Shown here: positions 44,173-56,900 of the stretch, piece after piece
Layout: each line of letters opens with the position of its first letter
How positions within the stretch are numbered: the stretch's first letter is position 1
Assembly (NCBI GenBank): GCA_029215795.1
Contig: JARDYH010000001.1
Location: 354,850,154 to 354,914,153 of the forward strand
Direction of reading: 5' to 3'
DNA from: Anniella stebbinsi
Lineage: Eukaryota; Chordata; Lepidosauria; Squamata; Anniellidae
DNA length: 64,000 bases
The notes under the pieces: generated by a model
What the model saw: the letters and a program-made list of their open reading frames with translations, nothing else
What the model was told of the DNA's origin: nothing
The model's database searches: none
Position numbers and translations under genes: made by a program

Positions 44173-45317
44173 AAGAGAGAGAGATCTCCAACTCCCATTT
44201 CTGATGATGGACCACTGATCCCGACATCAGAGGGGGATCCCCTGTATCCTATGGCCCCTCGGAAAATATCTAGGGGCCACAGGATTGCTTCCTTAGCTTC
44301 TGTTAAAAGAAATTGGTGAATGGAGTCGCAGGTGAAAATGGCAAGCTTCCAATAATAAGGGGTGACTGGAAGGACAACGGGCAGGAAGGTAATTTTCTGT
44401 CCAGGCCAATCATGGGGAAGCACTGTGACCCATTCATGAATTACAAGGTTCCAGTAGTTGCTTCTCTTTGAGGGAAGGTTATTACACAGATAAATTTTAT
44501 ATTGGAAAAGTCTTTAATATTCACTGATGTACACACTCTTTTGAATTATTCATTTGCTTCATGGAAAATAACGAATGGTCAACGTAAATGGATTCTCTGC
44601 AACCTTTTGACAGCTAAAAGACTGGTATTATAACACTGGAAATGATAAATACTCACCTCCTATAATGAAATGGATTGAGGACCTTGGAACACTTTCAATA
44701 TTTGAATGGGTGGCATATAGATGCCTCCTTCAACTGGATACTGGGCAATTTGTCTTGAAGCCTATGTATAATTGCTAAAATGTTGCGTACATTTCATATG
44801 TATTCTTTGCTATGGATACATACAAATCCATGTAAATATATATATTTTTAAACAAACCCACCCACCCAAAAATACAATAAAAATATTTTTGGGGGCCCCC
44901 GTTGTGGACCCCAAGGGTACCATGGCAGGTGCAGGCACTGTCAGGGACCCCCAATATACAGGCTTGTGTGTAGGGGGACATGGATGTGCACATAAGGTCC
45001 CCATGGGCCCAGCTGTTCTTCTGCTTTTCACATATTGAGTGCAAGGGTGTGTATAGGGCTTTGTAAGCATGTTCACCTGAATACAAAGCTTTCATAATTA
45101 TGAACCCTGCCTTATCAGTGTTGCTAGCCATGGAATCTCTGTAAATCCATTCAACTGAATGCGCTTACAGAGAGGCCTATACAGACCTTTGCGCTCGACA
45201 GGCAAAGGCCTAACTGGAAGCTAGATGTGTGGGAATGCTGGGGCTTACATGTGCATCCACATCCCCCTTCACATTTTCACCACACACAAGCACACAAACG
45301 GCTACTTAACACAGACC
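43966..45317. other. Intergenic with (GT)n(GA)n
   Basis: Compound (GT)n/(GA)n at 44142-44183, which gives a 136-codon shadow frame on the minus strand. A 118-codon minus frame at 44775-45131 has no domain. No gene recognised. Confidence 0.45.
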
Positions 45318-45325
45318 ACACAGTG

Positions 45326-45645
45326 TAGGCTGACCAGATAAAATCCAGGTCAGGGCTCATGTAACTTTAACAGTTGTAGAGAAAAGGGAATTTCAGCCAG
45401 TGTCATTTGTATGCAATTAGTTCCTGGTGAAATTCCCTCTTCATCACAACAGTTAAAGTTGCAGGGGCCCTGCCTTCTTTTGTATACGGTCACTCTAGTA
45501 TAGTGCCTGCAACTTTAACTGTTGTGATGAAGAGGGAATTTCACCAGGAACTAATTGCATACAAATGACACTGGCTGAAATTCCCTTTTCTCTACAACTG
45601 TTAAAGTTACAGGAGCCCTGACCTGGATTTTATCTGGTCAGCCTA
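45326..45645. mobile_element. Intact 320-bp hAT foldback MITE, perfect TSD
   Basis: TAGGCTGACCAGATAAAATC and GATTTTATCTGGTCAGCCTA are a perfect 20-bp inverted repeat at the ends, and the arms stay paired almost to the centre at about 45486-45490. ACACAGTG is duplicated exactly at 45318-45325 and 45646-45653. Little divergence between arms suggests it is one of the youngest insertions in the window. Confidence 0.9.
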
Positions 45646-45894
45646 ACACAGTGGCACCGCCAAGGCAGGACTTTGGGGCAGGTGTCTTGGGCCCAAACCC
45701 AACAGAATGAGCAAGAGGGGCCCCAAATTCAGCAGGGTCGACCACATTTTGAAATGTGAAGTAATACACATCACCATTTAAAGAAGGGGATCCCAGAATC
45801 CAAAATTACCTAACAGCACATCACTGGTGTTTTGTTTTGTTTTAAAGAAACAGCATAATCCCATCCTTGAGCTCCAATTGACTTGCCACAGTAA

Positions 45895-46262
45895 AAGTGT
45901 GGCCCCCTCCACAAGGATGCGCTTTTGCACCCGGTTCGGCGATTATGCGCATTATCGCTGACGTGCATTTACTCCTAATCCCTCTGCACGGGAGGCGGTG
46001 AGAGGCTGCGAAGAGCATTAATATATGTCCAAAAAGCGCTTTACAAGAAGTTAATGCGCATAATCGCTTGTTCACACTGCGAAAATGCGCTTTAACGGCC
46101 GGAGCAAAATAAAAGTCGCGATTTAACGCGCATTCGAAAATGCGCATTATCGGGGAGATAACGCGCCTGTATGCCCGTTTTGCGCTCCGCTGGTGTGGAG
46201 GTAAAAATTTTAATGAGCCTTCAAAGAGCTTTAAACGTCTCGTGTGGAGGCACCCGGAGACA
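45895..46262. mobile_element. Foldback MITE, GCGCATTATCG family
   Basis: CCCCCTCCACAAGGATGCGC at the left and CTCGTGTGGAGGC at the right, with TAATGCGCATAATCG-type words repeated through both arms. Related to the insertion at 36050-36725 but without its duplicated GC-rich core. CpG-rich for its AT-rich setting. TSD not resolved. Confidence 0.6.
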
Positions 46263-46635
46263 CCCAGGAGGTGATACTTATTCATCCAGTCATTTAAGAC
46301 ATTTTTATACACAGCCTTTCCATTAAAATGCTGAAGGCGGCTTAGAACAATAATCAACCTTACAAAAACTAATACTATACAGTATGCATGATTAAAAAAA
46401 CAACAATAACCAGCAGCTTAGGAGGGATCAGAAGACACCAGATAAAAGCTCAAAACCCAGAGAGTTTGAAAGACTCAGCAATTTGGCAGTCCAGATGCCT
46501 GCTGAAAGAGAAAGAAAAATCTATTAACTGGAGCTTGGCAGTGAATGGAGAATGCCAACCTGTTGTTCCCGGAGCTGATTAAGAAAATACATGTGTCTCT
46601 ATTTAGAGTTGACACTGACATCCAATTAAAGAAAT

Positions 46636-46735
46636 CCTAGGCTGCACTCCCATACACACTTACTTGGGAGTAAGTCCCACTGAGTTCAATGAGACTTACT
46701 TCTGAGTAGACATGTAGCAGACTTCTGAGTAGACA
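46636..46735. repeat. GCAATCCTA palindromic repeat copy
   Basis: ACACACTTACTTGGGAGTAA, GTCCCACTGAGTTCAATGAG and ACTTACTTCTGAGTAGACAT give the usual mirrored arms. The ACTTCTGAGTAGACAT arm is duplicated. Confidence 0.7.
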
Positions 46736-46951
46736 TTGTGTGCACAAATACGCACAGAGAGAGATATAAATCCAATGTTGGCAGAAAACATTTCTACTCA
46801 CACAAGGTGGGGCACCCAATTTTTACTGATCTAATTAAGTGATTGTTTAAATGCACATACTAAAGGTATTTCCCCCCTTTCTGTGCAGGTCACCCTAAGA
46901 TTTTTACAAAAAACAAAACAAAATACCACCAATTAATCAATCTAATTAGCA

Positions 46952-47271
46952 TAAGGTGACCACATGAAAAGGAGAATAGAATTCCTGTATCTTTAACAGT
47001 TGCATAGAAAAGGGGATTTCAGCAGGTGTCACTTGTATACATGCAGCACCTGGTAAAATTCCCACCTCATCACAACAGTGAAAGCTGCAGTAGCTATACT
47101 AGAGTGACCAGATACAAAAGAGGGCAGGGCTCCTGCAGCTTTAACTGTTGCGATGAGGAGGGAATTTCACCTGGTGCTGCATGCATACCAATGACACCTG
47201 CTGAAATTCCCTTGTCTATACAACTGTTAAAGATATAAGAGCCGTGTCCTCCTTTTCATATGGTCACCCTA
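46952..47271. mobile_element. 320-bp hAT foldback MITE (GTGACCATATGAAAA subtype)
   Basis: TAAGGTGACCACATGAAAAG pairs with CTTTTCATATGGTCACCCTA. AATTAGCA (46944-46951) and AATTTGCA (47272-47279) match at 7 of 8. The arms are more diverged than in 45326-45645. Confidence 0.85.
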
Positions 47272-47279
47272 AATTTGCA

Positions 47280-48302
47280 ACTTAAATAATGCAGCCTTAG
47301 TCTTTCTGAGTGTTAGAATGAAGTGTGTCTCCAGTTTCAACAGAGAAAAGAGCAAAACTGTGTTCAGGGTATCAATGCCTTCTTGATAAACACCACATGT
47401 GGCTTCCTTTAGACCCTTTGAAAAACTGCTAGATTGGTTGCAACCAGACTGGAAGATGAGTCTCACCGCTTGAGTCATGTGTAGAATTATATTCATAGAT
47501 TGTTCCAAACTGCCTCTGAAGTACGTCTTTTATCTACTCCGACTGCCGCTGGTTAACTATTTTTTTCTTGTCTTATATAGAGAGAGAACTGAAAAGGCTC
47601 TTTTTCTAGGTTTCCTTTCTGCATTGTCTACATTGTTTGCCTGCGGTGTTATGGTTGACACAAGAATAAATTTGTATCTTCATCTGAAACCATGCCAACC
47701 CATGCTCAGAGAAACTGAAGGCACTTTTAGAATATGGCTAGGGTGTCGGACACCTCCATTGCCATGGGAAGTGCCAGCTTAGCTCCAGTTATGACAATGC
47801 CTCACTTGTTTTATTTCAGGTATGTCCAATGCATGACAGCCAACTCACTCCAAACTAGCATTGACCCCCCCCCCCTTGGTGGTGCATTGTCATAGTAACC
47901 AAAGAATTTGGTCAGCCCCAAGCCCAGTCTGTTCTGTTGTCAACAAATAAATTTGGAGGTGGGGGAAAGGGACACAGCACCCAGATTTGAATTACTGTCT
48001 TATGGCAAAACCGCTTTGAGCCGCAGGTCCATTGCTTCACTCAGTACCAGGCCCTTAAAAAAGAGGAAAATATACACTGGGCATAAACTTTTTATGTTTT
48101 CTTGGGGTCAGGGGGATGTTTTGGAAAGGCAGCAATGCTGGCACAAATCCTGAAAGGAGACGTGTTGATCCAGGTGGCTACAGCAGCCGCCATCTTCTAT
48201 CCAGGACCATTAGGCGGAGTGAGGCAGTTACCTCAGGTAGTGGATACTGGTGGGATAAGGAGCAGTGGCAACATTTTAGAGGACAGAGTTGTGTCTATCA
48301 TA
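47280..48302. other. Intergenic, unassigned
   Basis: No repeat family or gene recognised. Confidence 0.35.
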
Positions 48303-48645
48303 TAGGGTGGCCACTTATGAATCTCCAAAGAGGAAATGCATCATAAAAAAGAACAAAAGAGGATGTAAAATGTGACGGTCACATCATATTGTTATAATTT
48401 AAATAGTAATGCAGTAAAGGGTGAAAGACTGTGGCCGGGTGACCTGAGTGCCCTCTCAGTTTGCTGACCAGTTGCTGTTGGTGAGTAACTTCAAGGTCCG
48501 GTGGTTCTTTTATCTTTAGCAAGAAGGGTTTTGACTGGAGAGCCCTACAAATCAAGGACGTCTTCAAAATACAGGACAGTCCTCTTGCAGCCCTTCAAAC
48601 CAGAGGACTGAACTCTGTAAAAGGGGACACATGGCCAGCTTAGGC
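48303..48645. mobile_element. hAT-like MITE, GGGTGGCCA family
   Basis: TAGGGTGGCCACTTATGAAT begins it and GGACACATGGCCAGCTTA ends it. The interior words CAGGACAGTCCTCTTGC and AGGAAATGCATC match the copy at 4418-5077 in opposite orientation. Confidence 0.55.
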
Positions 48646-49089
48646 CACAAAGCCTGCCCTGTACCCCCTAGACTAGCCTACTATCAAGTGTAGTGAAGGA
48701 CACTGTCCTGTCGCCAGTGTTGAAGTAAGATAGAAATGCCAGTGCTAAAGTTGTCGGCTCGAGCCCTTCTTTCCCCACCATGCTATGTAGGAGGCAGGAC
48801 CCATAAGTGTGGGGGAGAGGGAGATGGTGTTTGCAGACCACATGGCTGCAGTGGCCATCATCTTCCTTCCTTCAAATGCCACAGGCCCCCTAACAGTGGA
48901 TGCAGTTGTGTCTGCTTGCCCAGCCTTTCTCTTTTCAGAGCCAAGGTTGAACAATGTGGAAGTATATCAATCAACAGGTGCCAGCCACCAGCAACAGGGA
49001 ACCCTCCAGGGCCCAGACCACACAGCCTTTGCCCCACCCAGCGAAGCGCTGAAACTGGGACCAAGAGACAACAAGCTAGAGATCAGGCT

Positions 49090-49210
49090 GCCCTGTCCAG
49101 GCCCCCTTCAGATGTTTTGGACTTCACCTCCCATCTGCCTTAGCCAACATAGCCAAGGGTCTGGAATGCTGGGCATTGTAGTCAAAAACATCTGGAAGGC
49201 ATCAGGCTAA
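49090..49210. mobile_element. Diverged short hAT MITE (CAGGGGTGGGCAA family)
   Basis: CCCCCTTCAGATGTTTTGG, a CACCTCCCATCTG / TGCTGGGCATTGTAG centre and AAACATCTGGAAGGCATCAG give the family arrangement. Confidence 0.6.
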
Positions 49211-49251
49211 GGAAGGCAGCTGCTAGAGATGTTGACCTTACTATTCCCTTT

Positions 49252-49455
49252 GGGAGGGGCCATAAATCAGTGAGGCAGAGCACATGCTTTGCACGACGAA
49301 GGTCCCGGTTCCGGTTCGATTCCCAGATTCTCTAAGCAGTGCAAATAAAACAATCCCATCAGAAACCCTGAAGAGCCACTGCCAGTCAAAGTCAATACCG
49401 GGCTAGATGGACCTAGGGTCTGACTCAGCATAAGGCCTCTTCCTATAGGCATATA
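49252..49455 (+). mobile_element. tRNA-derived SINE just upstream of the DLK1 CpG island
   Basis: A-box region CATAAATCAGTGAGGCAG, B-box region GGTTCCGGTTCGATTCCC (with a GGTTCC duplication), then ATACCGGGCTAGATGGACCT and GCATAAGGCCTCTTCCTAT. Body includes a private insertion around AGCAGTGCAAATAAAAC. Confidence 0.8.
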
Positions 49456-50490
49456 GGATTATTATTCATCTTTAAAGGAGCAACCCTATGCAGATTTATC
49501 CAAAAAATAAATAACTACATGAAATTAATTAATAAAACCCCCACAACTCCCAGCATTCCTCGGCCAGCATGCCTAGGATTGCACCCTCAGTTAAAACCAA
49601 GGAATTGAGCCAGCGTGATCTGGAGCTCAGTTTCGTGTCAGGCAACGAGGCCAACTCCGAAGGCCGCTCGGACAGCACAGGACTTGCGACGCCCCACCAC
49701 GTGTTCGCAAAGTGATGGACGCCGGGAGAAGGTGGGGAAGTTGGAGCTGAACGCCGTCTTCCCAACCGCTGGGGCGGTGGCTGCAGCGCTGAGCTCTCAA
49801 CGACTGCCCCTACTTCGGCTTGCGCAGGCGCTGCGGGGCTGGAATCTCGCTGAGGCTGGGATAGCTCCGGCACACAGAGCTGCAGCAGCGCTTGCGCCGC
49901 GTGAGCTTTTCGAGGAGGCGGGCCAGAGACGTGCCTCGCTCCCTCCCCTTCGCGCTTTCCCGACGCGTCGCCCTCTGTCGCCATCTCCTGGTCAGGCCAA
50001 GCCAACGCGATCCCTGGGCGCGTCGCGTGGCCGGGCTCAAAAGCGGAGCCCGGTGTAGGGTGGTAGCTCAGATTTCGATGGGGCTGCTGATTCATGCTGG
50101 GTTTTAGCCAGAACTATACAGAAGCTATCCGGAGTGTTGAAGCCGACCCCCCCCCCCAAAAAAAAATAAGTTCAGACCTTTGGAGAGCTGTTTTAGAGTT
50201 CTGGCTGGTTCTGAATAAAATAAAAAATGGATTCACAGCACTACCGAAAACGGAGCCACCAGCCTCCAGCCTATTTATGGGAGGCATCAATTCCGGAGAG
50301 AGTCTGCCTCCCGGATCGGATGGGGAGGCACGGATCCTGCAACAAGTGGTTGTCTGGGAGGCGACGCGTATCTGTGTGGCAGGAACAGAGGGAAGAGGAG
50401 GAGAAAAAACGAGAGAAAGCACAACCCACCCACCGACCCCTGTTTCTCGATTACTTCTCTTCCTCGATTGCCCGCGCCGCTGCCCTCCTT

Positions 50491-50544
50491 TTCTCACGTG
50501 CAGAACTCAGGATTGCGGGGGGGGGGGGTGCGCGCACGTGAGAA
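50491..50544. promoter_or_regulatory. Paired inverted E-boxes upstream of DLK1
   Basis: TTCTCACGTG at 50491-50500 and its exact reverse complement CACGTGAGAA at 50535-50544 form a 10-bp inverted repeat with a 34-bp spacer containing an 11-base G run. CACGTG is the core bound by bHLH-ZIP factors (MYC/MAX, USF, MITF/TFE). The pair lies about 320-370 bp upstream of the DLK1 ATG. Function is inferred from motif and position only. Confidence 0.45.
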
Positions 50545-50858
50545 CGCACCCATTCCTTTCTCCGCCCTCCCTCCTCCTCGGAATGGAAGAGGTTCGTGCA
50601 AGGCGAGGAGGGGCTTCGATTGTCCCTTCTCCGCAGAAAGACTCATTCCCCCTCCTCCTGCTGCTGCAGAAGGAGTGAGGGCGGACCCCCCCCCCTCCCT
50701 TTTCCTTCCTGGGAAGAACACACACACACACGAAATACAGCGCCTAGCTAGCAGAGTCCGGGCACATCCCATTTGGCTGATGGGACATGCTCCATCGTCT
50801 TTCCTCCCCTTGGGCATGAGGAGTGGGGCATGACCCACCAGCAGGCGTGCTTGGGGGG

Positions 50859-50934
50859 ATGGATTGCCAGACTGTCAAATTTATTTGGTGTTGCTGCTTC
50901 TGGCCGCTCGTCGTCGGTGTCCCTCTGGCTCAAG
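50859..50934 (+). CDS. DLK1: DLK1 coding exon 1 (signal peptide)
   Basis: The ATG at 50859 has G at -3 and G at +4, a strong Kozak context. The 25 codons plus one base encode a hydrophobic leader rich in Trp, Cys, Phe and Val that reads as a secretory signal peptide with cleavage likely near Ala24-Gln25. The donor is CAAG|GTAAGA at 50935, phase 1. Upstream ATGs at 50779, 50786, 50815 and 50830 exist but are out of frame or not followed by a leader. Those downstream of the true transcription start would act as upstream ATGs. Confidence 0.93.
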
Positions 50935-53900
50935 GTAAGATAGATCCCTCCCCCGCAACCATTACCACCACCGATGGGATGCCGTAATCGCTCACCCATC
51001 CCAGGGGCTGCTCCTTCTGCGAATTTGCCCCAGAGCACTGCTGCCCCGAAAGGGCTGCGAACGGCCGCAGACATCCGGCGCGGGCCGAAGCGTGTCTCCT
51101 CGGAAGTAAGTCCCACTGATTTTTACGCGACGCTCCCAAGTAAGGCTGCGATCCTATCTCCACTTTCCTGGAAGTAAATCCCATCGAACTCAATGGCACT
51201 GAGTTCTGAGTAGGATCGCGCTCTTAGGTCCAGTGGGACTTACTTCTGAGTAGGCATGGAGAGGCTTGTGCTGCCAGTAGGTATAAACTGGGTTTTCTGT
51301 CTTTGGCTGGAGAGCGCGAGCGTTTTGAATCTTTGTTCTTTTAATATACTTTGAGAGCAAGTTTTTTTGTTGTCGTTTTTAAAGAGTTTATTCTGTTCTG
51401 TTCCCATTCGATTTGAGAACGTGTGTGTGTGTGTGTATGTGCAGGGAGAGTAAGGAACTGCTTGTGTATTCACACCATATAGATCCAAGCATTGTGAACA
51501 ATGTAATGGAGAGAGAGAGGTCTGAATTAACACCATTTTCACTATTTAGTAAATCAGCTGTTACGTATAACCTCCAATTTTTCACACATATTATCAACTT
51601 TTCTTTCCTTTTTTAAAAGAGGGTTGGAAGTTGTGAATGAATGTATTAACTTGCAACTCCCAAACAAGTAACAATTCTAAAGAAGATGGCAAACTTTCTC
51701 CCAATTTGAGTGTTTTAAAACAGAACAAAACAGTCGTGAATATCACTGTAAGCTTTTCTAGTGGAAGTGTCTTCCAATTACAAATAATAAATCACAATGC
51801 ATTGAACTATTGTCTCGCTTGTGTCCTCTCTCCAGTACCCCCACCTTCCCCCCGCGGCTGACTGGTTTATTTTCTGCATCTGCTGTAATTTGTTTCTGGT
51901 TAAGGTCACTACTACCTGTGGGGAAATATATGTTGAGATTAAGGCTTTCACCAAGTTGTTAAAGTGCCGGCTGAGAACATTCACCTTATGTAAGAATATG
52001 AAACATGGTCTGGAGACAATTGTTTCTCTTTGAATTATGTTGTGCAGAAATGTTATATATTATGTTTATTTTTTGGACGTGATCCAAAAGTTCAGCACTC
52101 TTAAGCCCTGTTTATTTCAGAGGGAGAACTATAAATACACTCATTTAACTCTGCTATTGAAATCAGTGGGGCTTTAAATTGCTGAACTTTTACTGGACAG
52201 GCTGCAGCTCCAGTACACACGGACTTGGGAATATGTCTCATTTAACTATTTTCTGAGTAGACATGAATAGGAGAAGACTATCAGTATTCTGATTTTTGAG
52301 TATGACTGTGCAAAAACAGAGACGGAAAGAAAGGAAAATCTGAAATTGTAACGATTGGTTCTGTTAGATGTATATCTGAATTCATTGTGTTTGTGATCAG
52401 CTATGAACATTGGTCTGCAGTAACTGAACTTCTAAGCAGAAAAAAATAAGTATAGTGATATCCCTTGAATAAATCGTATATCTTATGGATAAACTTTGGT
52501 TGATGATCCAGATTTGTGCGTGGTGCTTGATATAGTCAAGATTTGGTGTGACATTTTCCCCTGCCATACAGCAGAATCCCATGCATATTTACTTAGAACT
52601 AAGTCCCAGTGAGTTCAATGGGATTGGATACCAAGTAAGTGTGCAAGGCCCAACTGTGTTCACAAGGCCTACTCAAAGCTACGTGTGAACATAAGAACAT
52701 AAGAAAAGCCATGCTGGATTATTTTTTATTTATTTATTTACAATATTTATATACCGCTCAATTATCTAACTCAGATTCCAGCTCGGTGAACATTGGTATA
52801 AACAGTAAAAGAAAGAAGATTAGAAAGCAAATTAAAATTGTTCAATTTCAAAACAAAGGAACTAGGGGTAAAAAAAAACAAAAAACAGTGGCCAGTCAGT
52901 TAAGGAAGGCTTCTCGAAAAAGAGTTGTTTTCAGGAGGTGTTAGAAGCAGTCTAGTGTTGACACCTGCCTGACCTCCAGGGGCAGAGAATTCCACAGAGA
53001 AGGAACCACTACACTAAAGGCTCTTTTCCTGGTGGATTCCAATTGGTCCATAGGTCCATGTGGAACCAACAGGAGCATGCCCTCCGGTGACCTCAGTGAT
53101 CAGGCAGGTTGGTACAGGTGAAGGCGCTGTCTCAGGTATCCTGATCCCAAGGTGTTTAGGGCTTTGCACTCTAGTACCAAGGGTCCATCTAGTCCAGCAC
53201 TCTGTTCACACAGTGGCCAACCAGCTGTCAACTAGGAATCCACAAGCAGGACACGGGTGCAAGAGCACCCTCCATCCCATGTTTCCCAGCAACTGGTGTA
53301 TATAGGCTTACTGCCACTGATACTGGAGGTAGCATATAGTAACAACCTACGTGCATAGGATTGCAGCCTTTTCTGAGTAAACATGCACAGAGATCTGCAT
53401 AGCATATTTTTATTTAGTTGCGCATAGGAGTCCTCTTCCAGAAAATCAGCAACGTAGTGAGCTTCTGTGAAACTTTGTTTGTCTCAACCAGTTTAAACAA
53501 AGGGTTTTTTCCTGGCAAAACACCACTGTTGTATACATTCAGTCTTTCTTGGAAACCAAGGTGTTGTAGGGCTGGTAGGAGCCCTTTTGCATGTGCAGCT
53601 AACACTTTGTTCCTAGCTTTGTTCCTAGCTTCGGCTATGGGGCGTGTTATAAATGTAATAAAATAAATAATAAATAAATAAATGATAATAAACAAATGAT
53701 AGCCTGATAGGCCCCTTCCAACTCTATTATTCTATGATTCTATGGATTTTGCCACACATGAATTACATCTTGAAACAACGGGGGATGTTAATAATTCAGA
53801 AGGTTCTGGAGGCTGGTGGCTCCAATGTCAGCGAGACGGTGAATCTGCTCTGGGTTTCAGTCAGAACCAGTCACAATTCTAAAGGAGCTATTGGTTCTGA

Positions 53901-56900
53901 CTGAAGGCCGGAGCGGATTCACCACCCCACTGACTTCGGAGCCACCAGCCTCCACTGGGTTCTGTCATCTTTGTTTTCAGTTCTGAGACTTGTTGTAAGT
54001 GGAACCAGCAACAAAATGTTGCAGTGTGGAGTGCTCCTGTTTAGGATCCCAGCCTCTCAGTTCCACTCCCACTCCCCATTTTCATCCCCCCCCCCCAAAC
54101 AGTCAACATTCTGTGGCCACTGAGCATGCTCAGTCTTTGGGGTGGATGTTTTGGTTCTCCTCCTACTTTAGAGTTTATCTACATTTTTCCCCCTACTTTG
54201 GCAAGCTTTGAGGTTCCCCAAGCCTGCTGATACCTCCCCCTTGTGCATGGGCGGTACTGTTTTGCCTACATACACAATGGCACTCACAGCCTGAAGATCA
54301 GAAATAGAGAGAATTTATTTTAAAAGCACAAATTATATATCCGTATTAAAATTATGCGAATATGTTTTCCATAAAGCATTGGGTTGCTAATGAAATGTTA
54401 ACAGTGGTAATATTACCATTTTGAGATAGGTTCTTCAGTCTAAAACATTAGGATGTTGTGTTCCGTAAGAACTTTTGAGCTATTATGTTTTGAAAATATT
54501 ATTATTTTAGGAGTTGTTTGCAAACCTGGTTGTCATCCAGTAAATGGATTCTGCGAAGATTCAAGTGAATGCAGGTAAATTAACCAACAGTATTTTTGCC
54601 AGAGAGAGTCACATCTTGCTTCAATTAGGCATGCCTTCATTTTTATTTAGTTTTTAACTAACGGGAGCCTCAGAATAATTTGGCTGAAAAACATGTTCAG
54701 TAACAAATGCTTTAATTAGAACTGCATGATCATTTTATCCACACTTCATTTATTATAGTTTTAGCAATGAACATTTAAAAAGCAACATGATAGCATATTA
54801 GTAAGATAGATTTATTTAGTTACTGCATTTGTATCCTCCCTTCTTTCTCTTTATGGAGACTAAAGCAGTGTATATAATCCCCCTCCCCTCGTTTTTATCC
54901 TCACAACAACAACTCTGTGAGGTAGGTTGGGCTAAGAAACTGTGTGGTGTAGTACCCAGTGGACTTATCTGGCCATGTGGGGACTAGAACCCAGGTCTCC
55001 CAACTCCCAGTCCAACACTCTAACCACTACACCACACTGGCTCCTAATATATGGATAATAGGTTACCAGCACAATAAAGTAACAATAATTACAGTCATAG
55101 ATGTTGCTATAGAGAAAGAAATGCATGATACTTTTTTAAAAAAAGTTTTGGCCACTCAGTGTGATATAAGACAGAATGATTTTGAAATTCCATTGAAACA
55201 TTTGGGGCTTTGCCTCCAAGTAGGGATGTTGGAGATCTCCATAATGGATTTGAATGAATTCAGATCTCTATGAATCCAATCTGCAGATTCTGCAGCAGAC
55301 TGGCTTTTCTGAAGTCACATGGATTCCATGGACTTGCAGACCATTTTTTTTCCACTATTGAGGAGGAGTTGTGCTAATGCGCATTTGCGTAGCTGCGCTG
55401 CTACAAATTAGCACAAGTTGAACAAAATTCTGCCTAATAATAATAATAATAACAACTCTGATTCCATCACTGAACAGATAGTGGAACGAGAGACCCTTAT
55501 CAATCCACAAATTGAAAGCTTCGGCTCTTAGACAGTATAGAAATTAGGGATGTGCAGCGGATCGGATCCAATCCACGATCCAAATCCGATCCACCCAAAA
55601 ATCGGATAAAAACGATCTGATCTGATCCGCCAACCATCCGATCCAATCCGATCCGAAGGGACCTGATCCGGATCGGAAAAAATCAGAAAATCGGACACCA
55701 TTTTGAATGCTTTTCCCCATAGCCTAGTATTGTGTTACAAAAATGCCTATTACTTTTTCATTTATAAAGATAGAAGGATGAAACTTGGGCACTTTGTAGA
55801 TGGGTTAGGGGTAGTTATCTGTGAGAAATTTCAGAAAGATTGGTGCAGGCATTTTGTTGCAATTCACATTTTGATAAATAACCAGGAATGCCTATAACTT
55901 TTTCATTTTAAAGTTCCACACATGAAACTTTGCCACATTGTAGGTGGTATATTGAGACCCTTGTGTGTGAAATTTCAGAAACATAGGTGCTTGCTTTATG
56001 TGGCAATTAATTTTAGAAAAATGGGTAGCAGTGGGGTAAATTCAGTTATGCCCATTCACCAGCCAGTTTCTCTCCCAGGCCCCTGCCTGACTTCCAGGCC
56101 CTGCCCAATGCTCTGCGCTAGTTAATGGTGGCCATTCTCCAGCGCTAAATAGGAAAAAGCAGTCATTTTCTCAGTGTAGACTTATCATAAGTACATAGGA
56201 AGCTGCCATATACTTAGTTAGGCCATTGGTCCATCTAGTGCAGTATTGTCAACACTGATTGGCAGCAGCTCTCTAGGATTTTGGGCAGGATTCTTTCCTA
56301 GCCCTGCATGGAGATGCCAGCTTTCAAACCTAGGAGCTTCTGCATACAAAGCAGGTGCTCTACCACTGAGCTATGGCCCTTTCCCGTCAAATCACATAAT
56401 TCAATTAATCACTCTTATGTTTGGAAGCTCATCTTAGATAAGAATATGGTAGTGTAAGGCTTATCACTCGAGATCTACCAGACCGATTTTGCCCATTTTT
56501 GTTTTAAAATGAAGCTTGAGCAGTGTAGATGCGCAGAAAATTTTGAAGTTTGAACAAGTTCAAAGCTCAGGATTTATTAGAAATTAATTTCCTCCACACC
56601 AAAGAGTCAGGGCAGCCCCTCTGCCAGCAGGGCGACGGACAGCCGGCTTGGCTAATCAGTGTGGCATGAGGGCAGTCTCTGGACACAACCGCACGATTAG
56701 GCTGTTGCTGCCAGTGGGGAGGGGAGAGAAGATGGAGATGGCCAATTAGGGTGCACGAGGGAAGGTGCATGAGGAAGGGCGCGCAACAGGCCGCACTGCT
56801 TTCAGATTTCGAAGGGATTCACTCGAGGCCAGTTGAGGCATGTGAGGGTGGGGGTGGAGCTGCACTGCATGCAGATTTTGGAGTGGAGATTAGCTATGCA

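Larger units (their letters stand above)
49600..51100 (+). promoter_or_regulatory. CpG-rich DLK1 promoter region
   Basis: CpG density rises sharply against the AT-rich surroundings, with two dense blocks (about 49640-50060 and 50290-51080) flanking and including exon 1. Long G and C runs, GC boxes and three CACGTG motifs (49698, 50495, 50535) are present, and no good TATA box lies close upstream of the start codon. This fits a TATA-less CpG-island promoter. Open frames of 100-190 codons on both strands here follow base composition and are not believed. The transcription start cannot be fixed from sequence alone. Confidence 0.7.

Noticed and set aside
50094..50678. 194-codon frame and its neighbours in the CpG island
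   Set aside because: Low stop-codon density follows GC composition. The real DLK1 frame is fixed by signal peptide, splice sites and EGF spacing.
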